Below are positions 46,531-59,160 of a stretch of DNA of 64,000 bases, in pieces. The stretch lies in assembly GCA_028752905.1 (NCBI GenBank), contig JAQNBH010000011.1:4843378-4907377 (forward strand), given 5' to 3'. The translations under genes were made by a program, and so were the position numbers. The DNA comes from Cladorhizidae sp. MBARI D1340-BT2. Taxonomy: Eukaryota; Porifera; Demospongiae; Poecilosclerida; Cladorhizidae. Under the pieces are notes generated by a model. That model made no database searches, was not told the DNA's origin, and worked only from the letters and a program-made list of their open reading frames with translations. Numbering within the stretch: position 1 is the first letter of the stretch; every line of letters starts with the position of its first letter.

Positions 46531-47239
46531 GCCAGTGCAGTAGCAAATTTATTTTATTTTGGGTGGTGGTATGAGGGCCTATGGGGGAGAGGGCTTACGG
46601 GGTAGGGAGGAGGGAGGGGTTGTTATGGTCTTGGTTTGTTGTTTGTCCTATTCTGGCTGGCTAATTATGCTATCTGGTAAGGGGTTACATCCGCTATTAA
46701 ACCGTGTAGCCCGTTCTCACTTGCGTAGTACGGATAGGCCAGTCTAGCTTGGGGTGTTCACTTTATCCATCCTCTTCACTATGACAACCATTCCAGATTT
46801 ATGCAATCTGCATTATTTAAGGCAGGTGACCGACCCGACCCGTTCACGTTTTTACAGAATGTCTAGTGCATGGATACATGACATCATACACCTCGCGCCC
46901 ATACAAGGTTTTCCATCCATAATAGCTATTAATAGACCAAGTGTTACATCATGTCACATGACTTTAAAATGCACTACAAGTAACAGCAGTGCATGCAGAC
47001 ATGTGGAACTAAAATAACTCGGAGTTACCTTGTGTCTCACAGACACAGCTTTTTGGTTATCTTTGATACACACACTTAGTCACACACTGAGACTCAACCG
47101 TGGCGTCCACTATTAGAACATTCATCCACCTCACTCCCAACTCTGCCATCTGACGTGACCGTAGATCCTCTAGCAGTTTTGGCCACTCCCCTCAACTAAT
47201 CAACACTTCACAGGCCATGCAAACTCAGACATCAGCAAA
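46531..47239. other. Unique sequence, no gene recognised
   Basis: I searched the minus strand for the missing first half of the Ig domain and found no stretch with a conserved Cys/Trp pair and matching phase. The + frame at 46,754-47,017 has no known motif. Confidence 0.45.
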
Positions 47240-47277
47240 TATATATAGCACACTACATAGCATAGATTAGCATGGTC

Positions 47278-47316
<39 letters not shown>

Positions 47317-47466
47317 CAACTACATGCATAGATTAGCATGGTCTGCATATATATATATATATATATATATATAGCACACTACATGCATAGATTAGCATGG
47401 TCTGCATATATATATATATATATATAATATATATATAGCACACTACACGCATAGATTAGCATGGTC

Positions 47467-47498
<32 letters not shown>

Positions 47499-47955
47499 GC
47501 ACACTACACGCATAGATTAGCATGGTCTGCATATATATATATATATATATATAGCACACTACACGCATAGATTAGCATGGTCTGCATATATATATATATA
47601 TATATATAGCACACTACACGCATAGATTAGCATGGTCTGCATATATATATATATATATATATATATAGCATACTACATGCATAGATTAGCATGGTCTGCA
47701 TATATATATATAGCACACTACATACATAGATTAGCATGGTCTGCATATATATATATAGCACACTACATGCATAGATTAGCACAGTCTGCATATATATATA
47801 TATATATATATATATAGCACACTACATGCATAGATTAGCATGGTCTGCATATATATATATATATATATATAGCATACTACATGCATAGATTAGCATGGTC
47901 TGCATATATATATATAGCACACTACACGCATAGATTAGCATGGTCTGCATATATA
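47240..47955 (+). repeat. Compound array: (TA)n plus about 34-bp spacer, about 13 units
   Basis: GCACACTACATGCATAGATT and AGCATGGTCTGC alternate with TA tracts of about 10 to 35 bases. TA length changes from unit to unit while the spacer is almost constant. The self-complementary TA tracts can extrude cruciforms. Confidence 0.95.
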
Positions 47956-48594
47956 TTTATTATTTAACACTGTACATGCCCCATCGGCTGCTATGAAGCA
48001 GCTGTGAAAAGTTCTCCGGGGTGAGCAAGCAACTGTTGACAACAAGTGCTATCATCAACCACCTCTCCAAACCCTTAAGTACTGCTGTTTCTGGAGACCC
48101 TGCCACTGAGGACTGAGGAAGACTGCCTCTGCCCACTCTGAATGCTTTCGCTCTTGAGAAATTAATCACTCCTGTCTCAGGGATGGACTTCTTGGCCGAA
48201 GTTCACCCAAACAGTTTCCATTGTAGACACAGAGTGCCACATAGTGCTGCGTAGCTTTTGTTAGCTTACCTTGAATAGAGCCCATCCTCATACCAAACTG
48301 TATAGTGCATTCCAAACACATTAACAAATATCAAACTTGAAATTTTATCTCTCGATGTTTCGACTAGATGCTCTAGCCTTCTGTAATATGTCACGTCTAC
48401 TGCGAGTTTGTTGACAGATTAACAAAGTTAGAAAACATTGTGCTTGGAAAATAATATGCGTAGCTATGTTACAAAAATACCCATGAAATATATCAAGAGA
48501 CTGTCAGTTAAAAGAGAGAGCAATGGTTCCTTGAAATGGCTGCATGGAAGCTCTTCTTCTTCTAGCCCAAACACCTGCAAGGCACTGTTGAGTG
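47956..48594. other. Unique sequence with a dispersed repeat
   Basis: The open frame at 47,960-48,169 on minus is not recognised. A dispersed repeat lies at 48,325. Confidence 0.45.
48325..48383 (+). repeat. Dispersed repeat copy C
   Basis: ACTTGAAATTTT, then TGTTTCGACTAGATGCTCTA and GCCTT match copies A and B. The CATCAGG continuation is lost here. Confidence 0.65.
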
Positions 48595-49730
48595 CCCTCC
48601 TCACCCTGACACCATCTGTTGCTCCAATATCCCCCAGTGTTGAGTACCCCCTCACCCTGACACCATCTGTTGCTGCCAATATCCCCCAGTGTTATGCGCC
48701 CTCACCCTGACACCATCTGTTGCTGCCAATATCCCCCAGTGTTGTGCCCCCTCACCCTGACACCATCTGTTGTTGCCAATATCCCCCAGTGTTGAGTACC
48801 CCCTCACTCTGACTCCATCAGTTGCTCAATATCCCCGGTGAGTGCCCCTGACACCATCTGTTGCTGCCAATATCCCCCAGTGTTGAGTGCCCCCTGACAC
48901 CATCTGTTGCTGCCAATATCCCCCAGTGTTGTGCCCCCTCACCCTGACACCATCTGTTGCTGCCAATATCCCCCAGTGTTGTGCGCCCTCACCCTGACAC
49001 CATCTGTTGCTGCCAATATCCCCCAGTGTTGTGCCCCCTCACCCTGACACCATCTGTTGTTGCCAATATCCCCCAGTGTTGAGTACCCCCTCACTCTGAC
49101 TCCATCAGTTGCTCAATATCCCCGGTGAGTGCCCCCTCACCCTGACACCATCTGTTGCTGCCAATATCCCCCAGTGTTGAGTGCCCCCTGACACCATCTG
49201 TTGCTGCCAATATCCCCCAGTGTTGTGCCCCCTCACCCTGACACCATCTGTTGCTGCCAATATCCCCCAGTGTTGAGTGCCCCCTCACCCTGACATCATC
49301 TCTTGCTCAATACCCCCCAGTGTTGTTCCCCCTCACCCTGACACCATCTGTTGCTCAATATCCCCCAGTGTTGTGCCCCCTCACCTTGACACCATCTGTT
49401 GCTCAATATCCCCCAGTGTTGTGCCCCCTCACCCTGACACCATCTTTTGCTGCCCAGTGTTGAGTGCCCCCTCACCCTGACACCATCTGTTGCTCAATAT
49501 CCCCCAGTGTTGAGTGCCCCCTGACACCATCTGTTGCTCCAATATCCCCCAGTGTTGAGTGCCCCCTCACCCTGACACCATCTCTTGCTCAATATCCCCC
49601 AGTGTTGAGTGCCCCCTGACACCATCTATTGCTGCCAATATCCCCCAGTGTTGTGCCCCCTCACCCTGACACCATCTGTTGCTGCCAATATCACCCAGTG
49701 TTGAGTGCCCCCTGACACATCTGTTACCAA
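48595..49730 (+). repeat. 45-48-bp minisatellite, about 25 copies, variable length
   Basis: Unit contains CTCACCCTGACACCATCTGT and TGCTGCCAATATCCCCCAGT. Units differ by optional blocks (GAGTGCCC, CTCACC, TGCC). A segment around 48,690-48,870 is repeated at about 48,990-49,160. Confidence 0.95.
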
Positions 49731-49741
49731 TATCCCGCCAG

Positions 49742-49857
49742 CCCGGAAAGGCTTGATGACGACCTCTGTACTCACCACGCCCCAGCCTTCCTCCGCTTGT
49801 ATATTAACGAGCGCGTGCAGAAGCAATTCAAGGGCGGGCCTAATGCCGTTCAAGATG
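49742..49857 (+). CDS. Candidate single exon of an unknown plus-strand gene
   Basis: Between an acceptor-like ATATCCCGCCAG and a donor-like GTAGGT, one frame reads ERLDDDLCTHHAPAFLRLYI then 'NERVQKQFKGGPNAVQD', with charged and helical composition unlike the surrounding repeats. I do not recognise the family, and no second exon was found. The opposite strand also has an open frame ending at a good donor (GTGAGTAC at 49,777), so the coding strand is not settled. Confidence 0.35.
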
Positions 49858-50489
49858 GTAGGTTCAATAACCACACCCATATGTTTTAAGCCACATGACC
49901 TCCAAATTTTTTTAAAATAAACTACAAAGACCAAACACCCAAAATTGGGAGATCCGCAGCCAAAACTGTGATGTATATCTCAGCAAATAAGGTCATACCA
50001 TCCCCTATGTACCATCCCCTATGCAAAAAAAATAATTTTATATCCAGAGTAATTATAAGTTAGGGGGAAAAACACTTTGCACTTGATATCTGATGCCGTC
50101 GAATTTCGTCCACATAATTATATGCAACTGCCAAGGCACTCATCGGCCATGTTGCCATGGTTACGATCAGCAGGTAAGCACATGAGCCACAGAACACGTG
50201 CAGAAAAGTCGCCTGAGCAGAGAGAGAGAGCGTTTGGAGTTAACAATATATAGTTTGGGTGTATGCCTTTAGTGGTTGCTAGGGGGGGGGGGTCTTTGAT
50301 GCTGAACTTTTGCCATCCGACATGCCCCAGCAGGTAGAGGGCTTTAACACCTCTAGAATGAGCTGTGAATGCAACAAATGATATACCAAGATAAGAAATC
50401 CTCTATAAAAAGATTGGAAAAAAATTCTGACCAATGGACTTCTTTGATCAGAACTTTTTGCAGACTTCTTCTACAAGGCTCAACAATCC
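49858..50489. other. Unique sequence, no gene recognised
   Basis: It includes a G-run at 50,281-50,290. Nothing else stands out. Confidence 0.5.
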
Positions 50490-53400
50490 TTCCTGACAGG
50501 AACCACTGCAGCTATAACCAGTGGCATGATACTGGTGTGAGCATGCTAGAACATCAAGACACTGCAGCTATAACCAGTGGCATGATACTGGTGTGTGCAT
50601 GCTAGAACCTCAAGATACTGCAGCTATAACCAGTGGCATGATACTGGTGTGTGCATGCTAGAACCTCAAGATACTGCAGCTATAACCAGAGGTATGATAC
50701 TGGTGTGTGCATGCTAGAACCTCAAGATACTGCAGCTATAACCAGAGGTATGATAATGGTGTGTGCATGCTAGAACCTCAAGATACTGCAGCTATAACCA
50801 GTGGCATGATACTGGTGTGAGCATGATAGAACTCCAAGATACTGCAGCTATAACCAGTGGCATGATACTGGTGTGTGCATGCTAGAACCTCAAGATACTG
50901 CAGCTATAACCAGTGGCATGATACTGGTGTGTGCATGCTAGAACCTCAAGATACTGCAGCTATAACCAGTGCCATGATACTGGTGTGAGCATGCTAGAAC
51001 CTCAAGACACTGTAGCTATAACCAGTGCCATGATACTGGTGTGTGCATGCTAGAACCTCAAGACACAGCAGCTATAACCAGTGGCATGATACTGGTGTGT
51101 GCATGCTAGAACCTCAAGATACTGCAGCTATAACCAGTGGCATGATACTGGTGTGTGCATGCTAGAACCTCAAGACACTGCAGCTATAACAAGTGGCATG
51201 ATACTGGTGTGTGCATGCTAGAACCTCAAGATACTGCAGCTATAACCAGTGGCATGATACTGGTGTGTACATGCTAGAACCTCAAGACACTGCAGCTATA
51301 ACCAGTGGCATGATACTGGTGTGTGCATGCTAGAACCTCAAGATACTGCAGCTATAACCAGTGGCATGATACTGGTGTGAGCATGCTAGAACCTAAAGAT
51401 ACTGCAGCTATAACCAGTGCCATGATACTGGTGTGTGCATGCTAGAACCTCAAGACACTGCAGCTGGTATGATACTGGTGTGTGCATGCTAGAACGTCAA
51501 GACACTGCAGCTATAACCAGTGGCATGATACTGGTGTGTGCATGCTAGAACCTCAAGATACTGCAGCTATAACCAGTGGCATGATACTGGTGTGTGCATG
51601 CTAGAACCTCAAGATACTGCAGCTATAACCAGTGGCATGATACTGGTTTGAGCATGCTAGAACCTCAAGACACTGCAGCTATAACCAGTGCCATGATACT
51701 GGTGTGTGCATGCTAGAACCTCAAGACACAGCAGCTATAACCAGTGGCATGATACTGGTGTGTGCATGCTAGAATGTCAAGATACTGCAGCTATAACCAG
51801 TGGCATGATACTGGTGTGAACATGCTAGAACCTCAAGATACTGCAGCTATAACCAGTGGCATGATACTGGTGTATGCATGCTAGAACCTCAAGATACTGC
51901 AGCTATAACCAGTGGCATGATACTGGTGTGTGCATGCTAGAACCTCAAGATACTGCAGCTATAACCAGTGGCATGATACTGGTGTGTGCATGCTAGAACC
52001 TCAAGATACTGCAGCTATAACCAGTGGCATGATACTGGTGTGTGCATGCTAGAACCTCAAGATACTGCAGCTATAACCAGTGGCATGATACTGGTGTGTG
52101 CATGCTAGAACCTCAAGATACTGCAGCTATAACCAGTGGCATGATACTGGTGTGTGCATGCTAGAACCTCAAGATACTGCAGCTATAACCAGTGGCATGA
52201 TACTGGTGTGTGCATGCTAGAACCTCAAGATACTGCAGCTATAACCAGTGCCATGATACTGGTGTGTGCATGCTAGAACCTCAAGATACTGCAGCTATAA
52301 CCAGTGGCATGATACTGGTGTGTGCATGCTAGAACCTCAAGATACTGCAGCTATAACCAGTGGCATGATACTGGTGTGAGCATGCTAGAACCTCAAGATA
52401 CTGCAGCTATAACCAGTGGCATGATACTGGTGTGAGCATGCTAGAACCTCAAGATACTGCAGCTATAACCAGTGGCATGATACTGGTGTGTGCATGCTAG
52501 AACCTCAAGATACTGCAGCTATAACCAGTGGCATGATACTGGTGTGAGCATGCTAGAACCTCAACATACTGCAGCTATAACCAGTGGCATGATACTGGTA
52601 TGAGCATGCTAGAACCTCAAGATACTGCAGCTATAACCAATGGCATGATACTGGTGTGTGCATGCTAGAACCTCAAGATACTGCAGCTATAACCAGTGCC
52701 ATGGTACTGGTGTGTGCATGCTAGAACCTCAAGACACTGTAGCTATAACCAGTGGCATGATACTGGTGTGTGCATGCTAGAACCTCAAGACACTGCAGCT
52801 ATAACCAGTGGCATGATACTGGTGTGTGCATGCTAGAACCTAAAGATACTGTAGCTATAACCAGTGGCATGATACTGGTGTGAGCATGCTAGAACCTGAA
52901 GATACTGCAGCTATAACCAGTGGCATGATACTGGTGTGTGCATGCTAGAACCTCAAGATACTGCAGCTATAACCAGTGGCATGATACTGGTGTGTGCATG
53001 CTAGAACCTCAAGATACTGCAGCTATAACCAGTGGCATGATACTGGTGTGAGCATGCTAGAACCTCAAGATACTGCAGCTATAACCAGTGGCATGGTACT
53101 GGTGTGTGCATGCTAGAACCTCAAGACACTGCAGCTATAACCAGTGGCATGATACTGGTGTATGCATGCTAGAACCTCAAGACACTGAAACTATAACCAG
53201 TGGCATGATACTGGTGTGTGCATGCTAGAACCTCAAGACACTGCAGCTATAACCAGTGGCATGATACTGGTGTGTGCATGCTAGAACCTAAAGATACTGT
53301 AGCTATAACCAGTGGCATGATACTGGTGTGAGCATGCTAGAACCTCAAGATACTGCAGCTATAACCAGTGGCATGATACTGGTTTGAGCATGCTAGAACG

Positions 53401-56400
53401 TCAAGACACTGCAGCTATAACCAGTGCCATGATACTGGTGTGTGCATGCTAGAACCTCAAGATACTGCAGCTATAACCAGTGGTATGATACTGGTGTGTG
53501 CATGCTAGAACCTCAAGATACTGCAGCTATAACCAGTGGCATGATACTGGTGTGAGCATGCTAGAACCTCAAGATACTGCAGCTATAACTAGTGGCATGA
53601 TACTGGTGTGTGCATGCTAGAACCTCAAAATACTGCAGCTATAACCAGTGGCATGATACTGGTGTGAACATGCTAGAACCTCAAGATACTGCAGCTTAAC
53701 CAGTGGCATGATACTGGTGTGTGCATGCTAGAACCTCAAGATACTGCAGCTATAACCATTGGCATGATACTGGTGTGAGCATGCTAGAACCTCAAGATAC
53801 TGCAGCTATAACCAGTGGCATGATACTGGTGTGAGCATGCTAGAACCTCAAGATACTGCATCTATAACCAGTGGCATGATACTGGTGTGTGCATGCTAGA
53901 ACCTCAAGATACTGTAGCTATAACCAGTGGCATGATACTGGTGTGTGCATGCTAGAACCTCAAGATACTGCAGCTATAACCAGTGGCATGATACTGGTGT
54001 GTGCATGCTAGAACCTCAAGATACTGCAGCTATAACCAGTGCCATGGTACTGGTGTGTGCATGCTAGAACCTCAAGACACTGCAGCTATAACCAGTGGCA
54101 TGATACTGGTGTGTGCATGCTAGAACCTCAAGATACTGCAGCTATAACCAGTGGCATGATACTGGTGTGTGCATGCTAGAACCTCAAGACACTGCAGCTA
54201 TAACCAGTGGCATGATACTGGTGTGTGCATGCTAGAACCTAAAGATACTGTAGCTATAACCAGTGGCATGATACCGGTGTGAGCATGCTAGAACCTGAAG
54301 ATGCTGCAGCTATAACCAGTGGCATGATACTGGTGTGAGCATGCTAGAACCCCAAAATACTGCAGCTATAACCAGTAGCATGATATACTGGTGTGTGCAT
54401 GCTAGAACCTCAAGATACTGCAGCTATAACCAGTGGCATGATACTGGTGTGTGCATGCTAGAACCTCAAAATACTGCAGCTATAACCAGTGGCATGATAC
54501 TGGTGTGAGCATGCTAGAACCTCAAGATACTGCAGCTATAACCAGTGGCATGATACTGGTGTGTGCATGCTAGAACCTCAAGATACTGCAGCTATAACCA
54601 GTGGCATGATACTGGTGTGTGCATGCTAGAACCTCAAGACACTGCAGCTATAACCAGTGGCATGATACTGGTGTGTGCATGCTAGAACCTCAAGATACTG
54701 CAGCTATAACCAGTGGCATGATACTGGTGTGAGCATGCTAGAACCTCAAGATATTGCAGCTATAACCAGTGGCATGATACTGGTGTGTGCATGCTAGAAC
54801 CTCAAGACACTGCAGCTATAACCAGTGGCATGATACTGGTGTGTGCATGCTAGAACCTCAAGATACTGCAGCTATAACCAGTGCCATGATACTGGTGTGA
54901 GCATGCTAGAACCTCAAGATACTGCAGCTATAACCAGTGGCATGATACTGGTGTGTGCATGCTAGAACCTCAAGATACTGCAGCTATAACCAATGGCATG
55001 ATACTGGTGTGAGCATGCTAGAACCTCAAGATACTGCAGCTATAACCAGTGGCATGATACTGGTGTGTGCATGCTAGAACCTCAAGATACTGCAGCTATA
55101 ACCAGTGGCATGATACTGGTGTGAGCATGCTAGAACCTCAAGATAGAGCAGCTATAACCAGTGGCATGATACTGGTGTGAGCATGCTAGAACCTCAACAT
55201 ACTGCAGCTATAACCAGTGGCATGATACTGGTGTGTGCATGCTAGAACCTCAAGATACTGCAGCTGTAACCAGTGGCATGATACTGGTGTGAGCATGCTA
55301 GAACCTCAAGATACTGCAGCTATAACCAGTGGCATGATACTGGTGTGTGCATGCTAGAACCTCAAGATACTGCAGCTATAACCAGTGGCATGATACTGGT
55401 GTGAGCATGCTAGAACCTCAAGATACTGCAGCTATAACCAGTGGCATGATACTGGTGTGTGCATGCTAGAACCTCAAGACACTGCAGTTATAACCAGTGG
55501 CTTGATACTGGTGTGTGCATGCTAGAACCTCAAGATATTGCAGCTATAACCAGTGCCATGATACTGGTGTGAGCATGCTAGAACCTCAAGATACTGCAGC
55601 TATAACCAGTGGCATGATGCTGGTGTGTGCATGCTAGAACCTCAAGATACTGCAGCTATAACCAGTGGCATGATCCTGGTGTGTGCATGCTAGAACCTCA
55701 AGATACTGCAGCTATAACCAGTGGCATGATACTGGTGTGTGCATGCTAGAACCCCAAGATACTGCAGCTATAACCAGTGGCATGATACTGGTGTGTGCAT
55801 GCTAGAACCTCAAGATACTGCAGCTATAACCAGTGGCATGATACTGGTGTGAGCATGCTAGAACCCCAAGATACTGCAGCTATAACCAGTGGCATGATAC
55901 TGGTGTGTGCATGCTAGAACCTCAAGATACTGCAGCTATAACCAGTGGCATGATACTGGTGTGAGCATGCTAGAAGCTCAAGATACTGCAGCTATAACCA
56001 GTGGCATGATACTGGTGTGAGCATGCTAGAACCTCAAGATACTGCAGCTATAACCAGTGGCATGATACTGGTGTGTGCATGCTAGAACCTCAAGATACTG
56101 CAGCTATAACCAGTGGCATGATACTGGTGTGTGCATGCTAGAACCTCAAGATACTGCAGCTATAACCAGTGGCATGATACTGGTGTGTGCATGCTAGAAC
56201 CTCAAGATACTGCAGCTATAACCAGTGGCATGATACTGGTGTGTGCATGCTAGAACCTCAAGATACTGCAGCTATAACCAGTGGCATGATACTGGTGTGT
56301 GCATGCTAGAACCTCAAGACACTGCAGCTATAACCAGTGGCATGATACTGGTGTGTGCATGCTAGAACCTCAAGATACTGCAGCTATAACCAGTGGCATG

Positions 56401-57517
56401 ATACTGGTGTGAGCATGCTAGAACCTCAAGACACTGCAGCTATAACCAGTGGCATGATACTGGTGTGTGCATGCTAGAACCTCAAGATACTGCAGCTATA
56501 ACCAGTGGCATGATACTGGTGTGTGCATGCTAGAACCTCAAGATACTGCAGCTATAACCAGTGGCATGATACTGGTGTGAGCATGCTAGAACCTCAAGAT
56601 ACTGCAGCTATAACCAGTGGCATGATACTGGTGTGTGCATGCAAGATACTGCAGCTATAACCAGTGGCATGATACTGGTGTGAGCATGCTAGAACCTCAA
56701 GACACTGAAGCTATAACCAGTGGCATGATATTGGTGTGTGCATGCTAGAACCTCAAGATACTGCAGCTATAACCAGTGGCATGATACTGGTGTGTGCATG
56801 CTAGAACCTCAAGATACTGCAGCTATAACCAGTGGCATGATACTGGTGTGTGCATGCTAGAACCTCAAGATACTGCAGCTATAACCAGTGGCATGATACT
56901 GGTGTGTGCATGCTAGAACCTCAAGATACTGCAGCTATAACCAGTGGCATGATACTGGTGTGAGCATGCTAGAACCTCAAGATACTGCAGCTATAACCAG
57001 TGGATGATACCATACTAGAACCTCAAGATACTGCAACTATAACCAGTGGCATGATACTGGTGTGTGCATGCTAGAACCTCAAGATACTGCAGCTATCACC
57101 AGTGGCATGATACTGGTGTGTGCATGCTAGAACCTCAAGACACTGCAGCTATAACCAGTGGCATGATACTGGTGTGTGCATGCTAGAACCTCAAGATACT
57201 GCAGCTATAACCAGTGGCATGATACTGGTTTGTGCATGCTAGAACCTCAAGATACTGCAGCTATAACCAGTGGCATGATACTGGTGTGTGCATGCTAGAA
57301 CCTCAAGACACTGCAGCTATAACCAGTGGCATGATACTGGTGTGTGCATGCTAGAACCTCAAGATACTGCAGCTATAACCAGTGGCATGATACTGGTGTG
57401 TGCATGCTAGAACCTCAAGATACTGCAGCTATAACCAGTGGCATGATACTGGTTTGTGCATGCTAGAACCTCAAGATACTGCAGCTATAACCAGTGGCAT
57501 GATACTGGTGTGTGCAT
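50490..57517 (+). repeat. 56-bp minisatellite, about 125 copies (7 kb)
   Basis: Unit contains CTGCAGCTATAACCAGTGGC, then 'ATGATACTGGTGTGTGCATG' and CTAGAACCTCAAGATA. Variants (GTGTGAGC/GTGTGTGC, GATACTG/GACACTG, GTGGC/GTGCC) are interspersed along the array. Occasional short units occur, for example at 51,466, 56,641 and 57,003. It is the longest array in the window. Confidence 0.98.
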
Positions 57518-57658
57518 GCAACCATGTGATGTCTCTCGAGACTTAGATGGCCTGTGAACTTTCTCTAAGACTATTTATCGTACCACAGGGGTCACGAGCG
57601 ACGCATCTGAGAATTATTCCATGTGTTAAGCCCCCCACCCCCTCCCCCCCTGTCCTCA

Positions 57659-59157
57659 GTGACATGACAACAGTCCAGAGCTCTGCAGGTGATGGCAGTC
57701 TTTTCATCAGTGCCATTCTCCAGCAGTCAAGGCAAGCAACCAGTTACTCAGTAGCAACAGCCAACATGATGTCATCAACAACATCATCAAGGCAAGCAAC
57801 CAGTTACTCAGTAGCAACAGCTAACATGATGTCATCAACAACATCATCAAGGCAAGCAACCAGTTACTCAGTAGCAACAGCTAACATGATGTCATCAACA
57901 ACATCGTCAAGGCAAGCAACCAGTTACTCAGTAGCAACAGCTAACATGATGTCATCAACAACATCGTCAAGGCAAGCAACCAGTTACTCAGTAGCAACAG
58001 CCAACATGATGTCATCAACAACATCATCAAGGCAAGCAACCAGTTACTCAGTAGCAACAGCTAACATGATGTCATCAACAACATCGTCAAGGCAAGCAAC
58101 CAGTTACTCAGTAGCAACAGCCAACATGATGTCATCAACAACATCGTCAAGGCAAGCAACCAGTTACTCAGTAGCAACAGCCAACATGATGTCATCAACA
58201 ACATCATCAAGGCAAGCAACCAGTTACTTAGTAGCAACAGCTAACATGATGTCATCAACAACATCGTCAAAGCAAGCAACCAGTTACTCAGTAGCAACAG
58301 CCAACATGATGTCATCAACAACATCATCAAGGCAAGCAACCAGTTACTCAGTAGCAACAGCCAACATGATGTCATCTACAACATCGTCAAGGCAAGCAAC
58401 CAGTTACTCAGTAGCAACAGCCAACATGATGTCATCAACAACATCGTCAAGGCAAGCAACCAGTTACTCAGTAGCAACAGCTAACATGATGTCATCAACA
58501 ACATCGTCAAGGCAAGCAACCAGTTACTCAGTATCAACAGCCAACATGTCATCAACAACATCATCAAGGCAAGCAACCAGTTACTCAGTAGCAACAGCCA
58601 ACATCATGTCATCAACAACATCCTCAAGGCAAGCAACCAGTTACTCAGTAGCAACAGCTAACATGATGTCATCAACAACATCGTCAAGGCAAGCAACCAG
58701 TTACTCAGTAGCAACAGCCAACATGATGTCATCAACAACATCATCAAGGCAAGCAACCAGTTACTCAGTAGCAACAGCCAACATGATGTCATCAACAACA
58801 TCATCAAGGAAAGCAACCAGTTACTCAGTAGCAACAGCTAACATGATGTCATCAACATCATCAAAGCAAGCAACCAGTTACTCAGTAGCAACAGCCAACA
58901 TGATGTCATCAACAACATCATCAAGGCAAGCAACCAGTTACTCAGTAGCAACAGCCAACATGACGTCATCAACAACATCATCAAGGCAAGCAACCAGTTA
59001 CTCAGTAGCAACAGCTAACATGACGTCATCAACAACATCATCAAGGCAAGCAACCAGTTACTCAGTAGCAACAGCCAACATGACGTCATCAACAACATCA
59101 TCAAGGCAAGCAACCAGTTGCTCAGTAGGAACAGCCAACATATCATCAAAACATTGG
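57659..59157 (+). CDS. Candidate coding exon: 20-residue Ser/Thr-rich repeat protein
   Basis: A 537-codon frame (from ATG 57,547) spans a 60-bp array of about 24 units encoding RQATSYSVATANMMSSTTSS. An acceptor CCCCCCTGTCCTCAG ends at 57,658, so the coding exon may start there rather than at the ATG. The frame stops at 59,158-59,160, and a donor-like GTAACG lies just before the stop. Length changes within the array are 3-bp losses only (about 58,549 and 58,850). Many differences are synonymous (GCC/GCT for Ala; TCA/TCG/TCC/TCT for Ser). The composition would suit an O-glycosylated, mucin-like extracellular stalk. No signal peptide or domain flanks it, so it could still be a non-coding array with a lucky unit length. 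Confidence 0.45.
57722..59140 (+). repeat. 60-bp minisatellite, about 24 copies
   Basis: Unit contains GCAAGCAACCAGTTACTCAG and 'TAGCAACAGCCAACATGATG'. Period exactly 60 bp except for two 57-bp units. Confidence 0.97.
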
Positions 59158-59160
59158 TAA

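Noticed and set aside
49626..49934. Minus-strand frame GIRPALELLLHALVNIQAEE as the upstream Ig exon of the RPTP
   Set aside because: Its end phase (0 at donor 49,777) does not fit the two leading bases of the Ig exon at 45,738, and no Ig cysteine or tryptophan pattern is present. Left open as an alternative to the plus-strand candidate.
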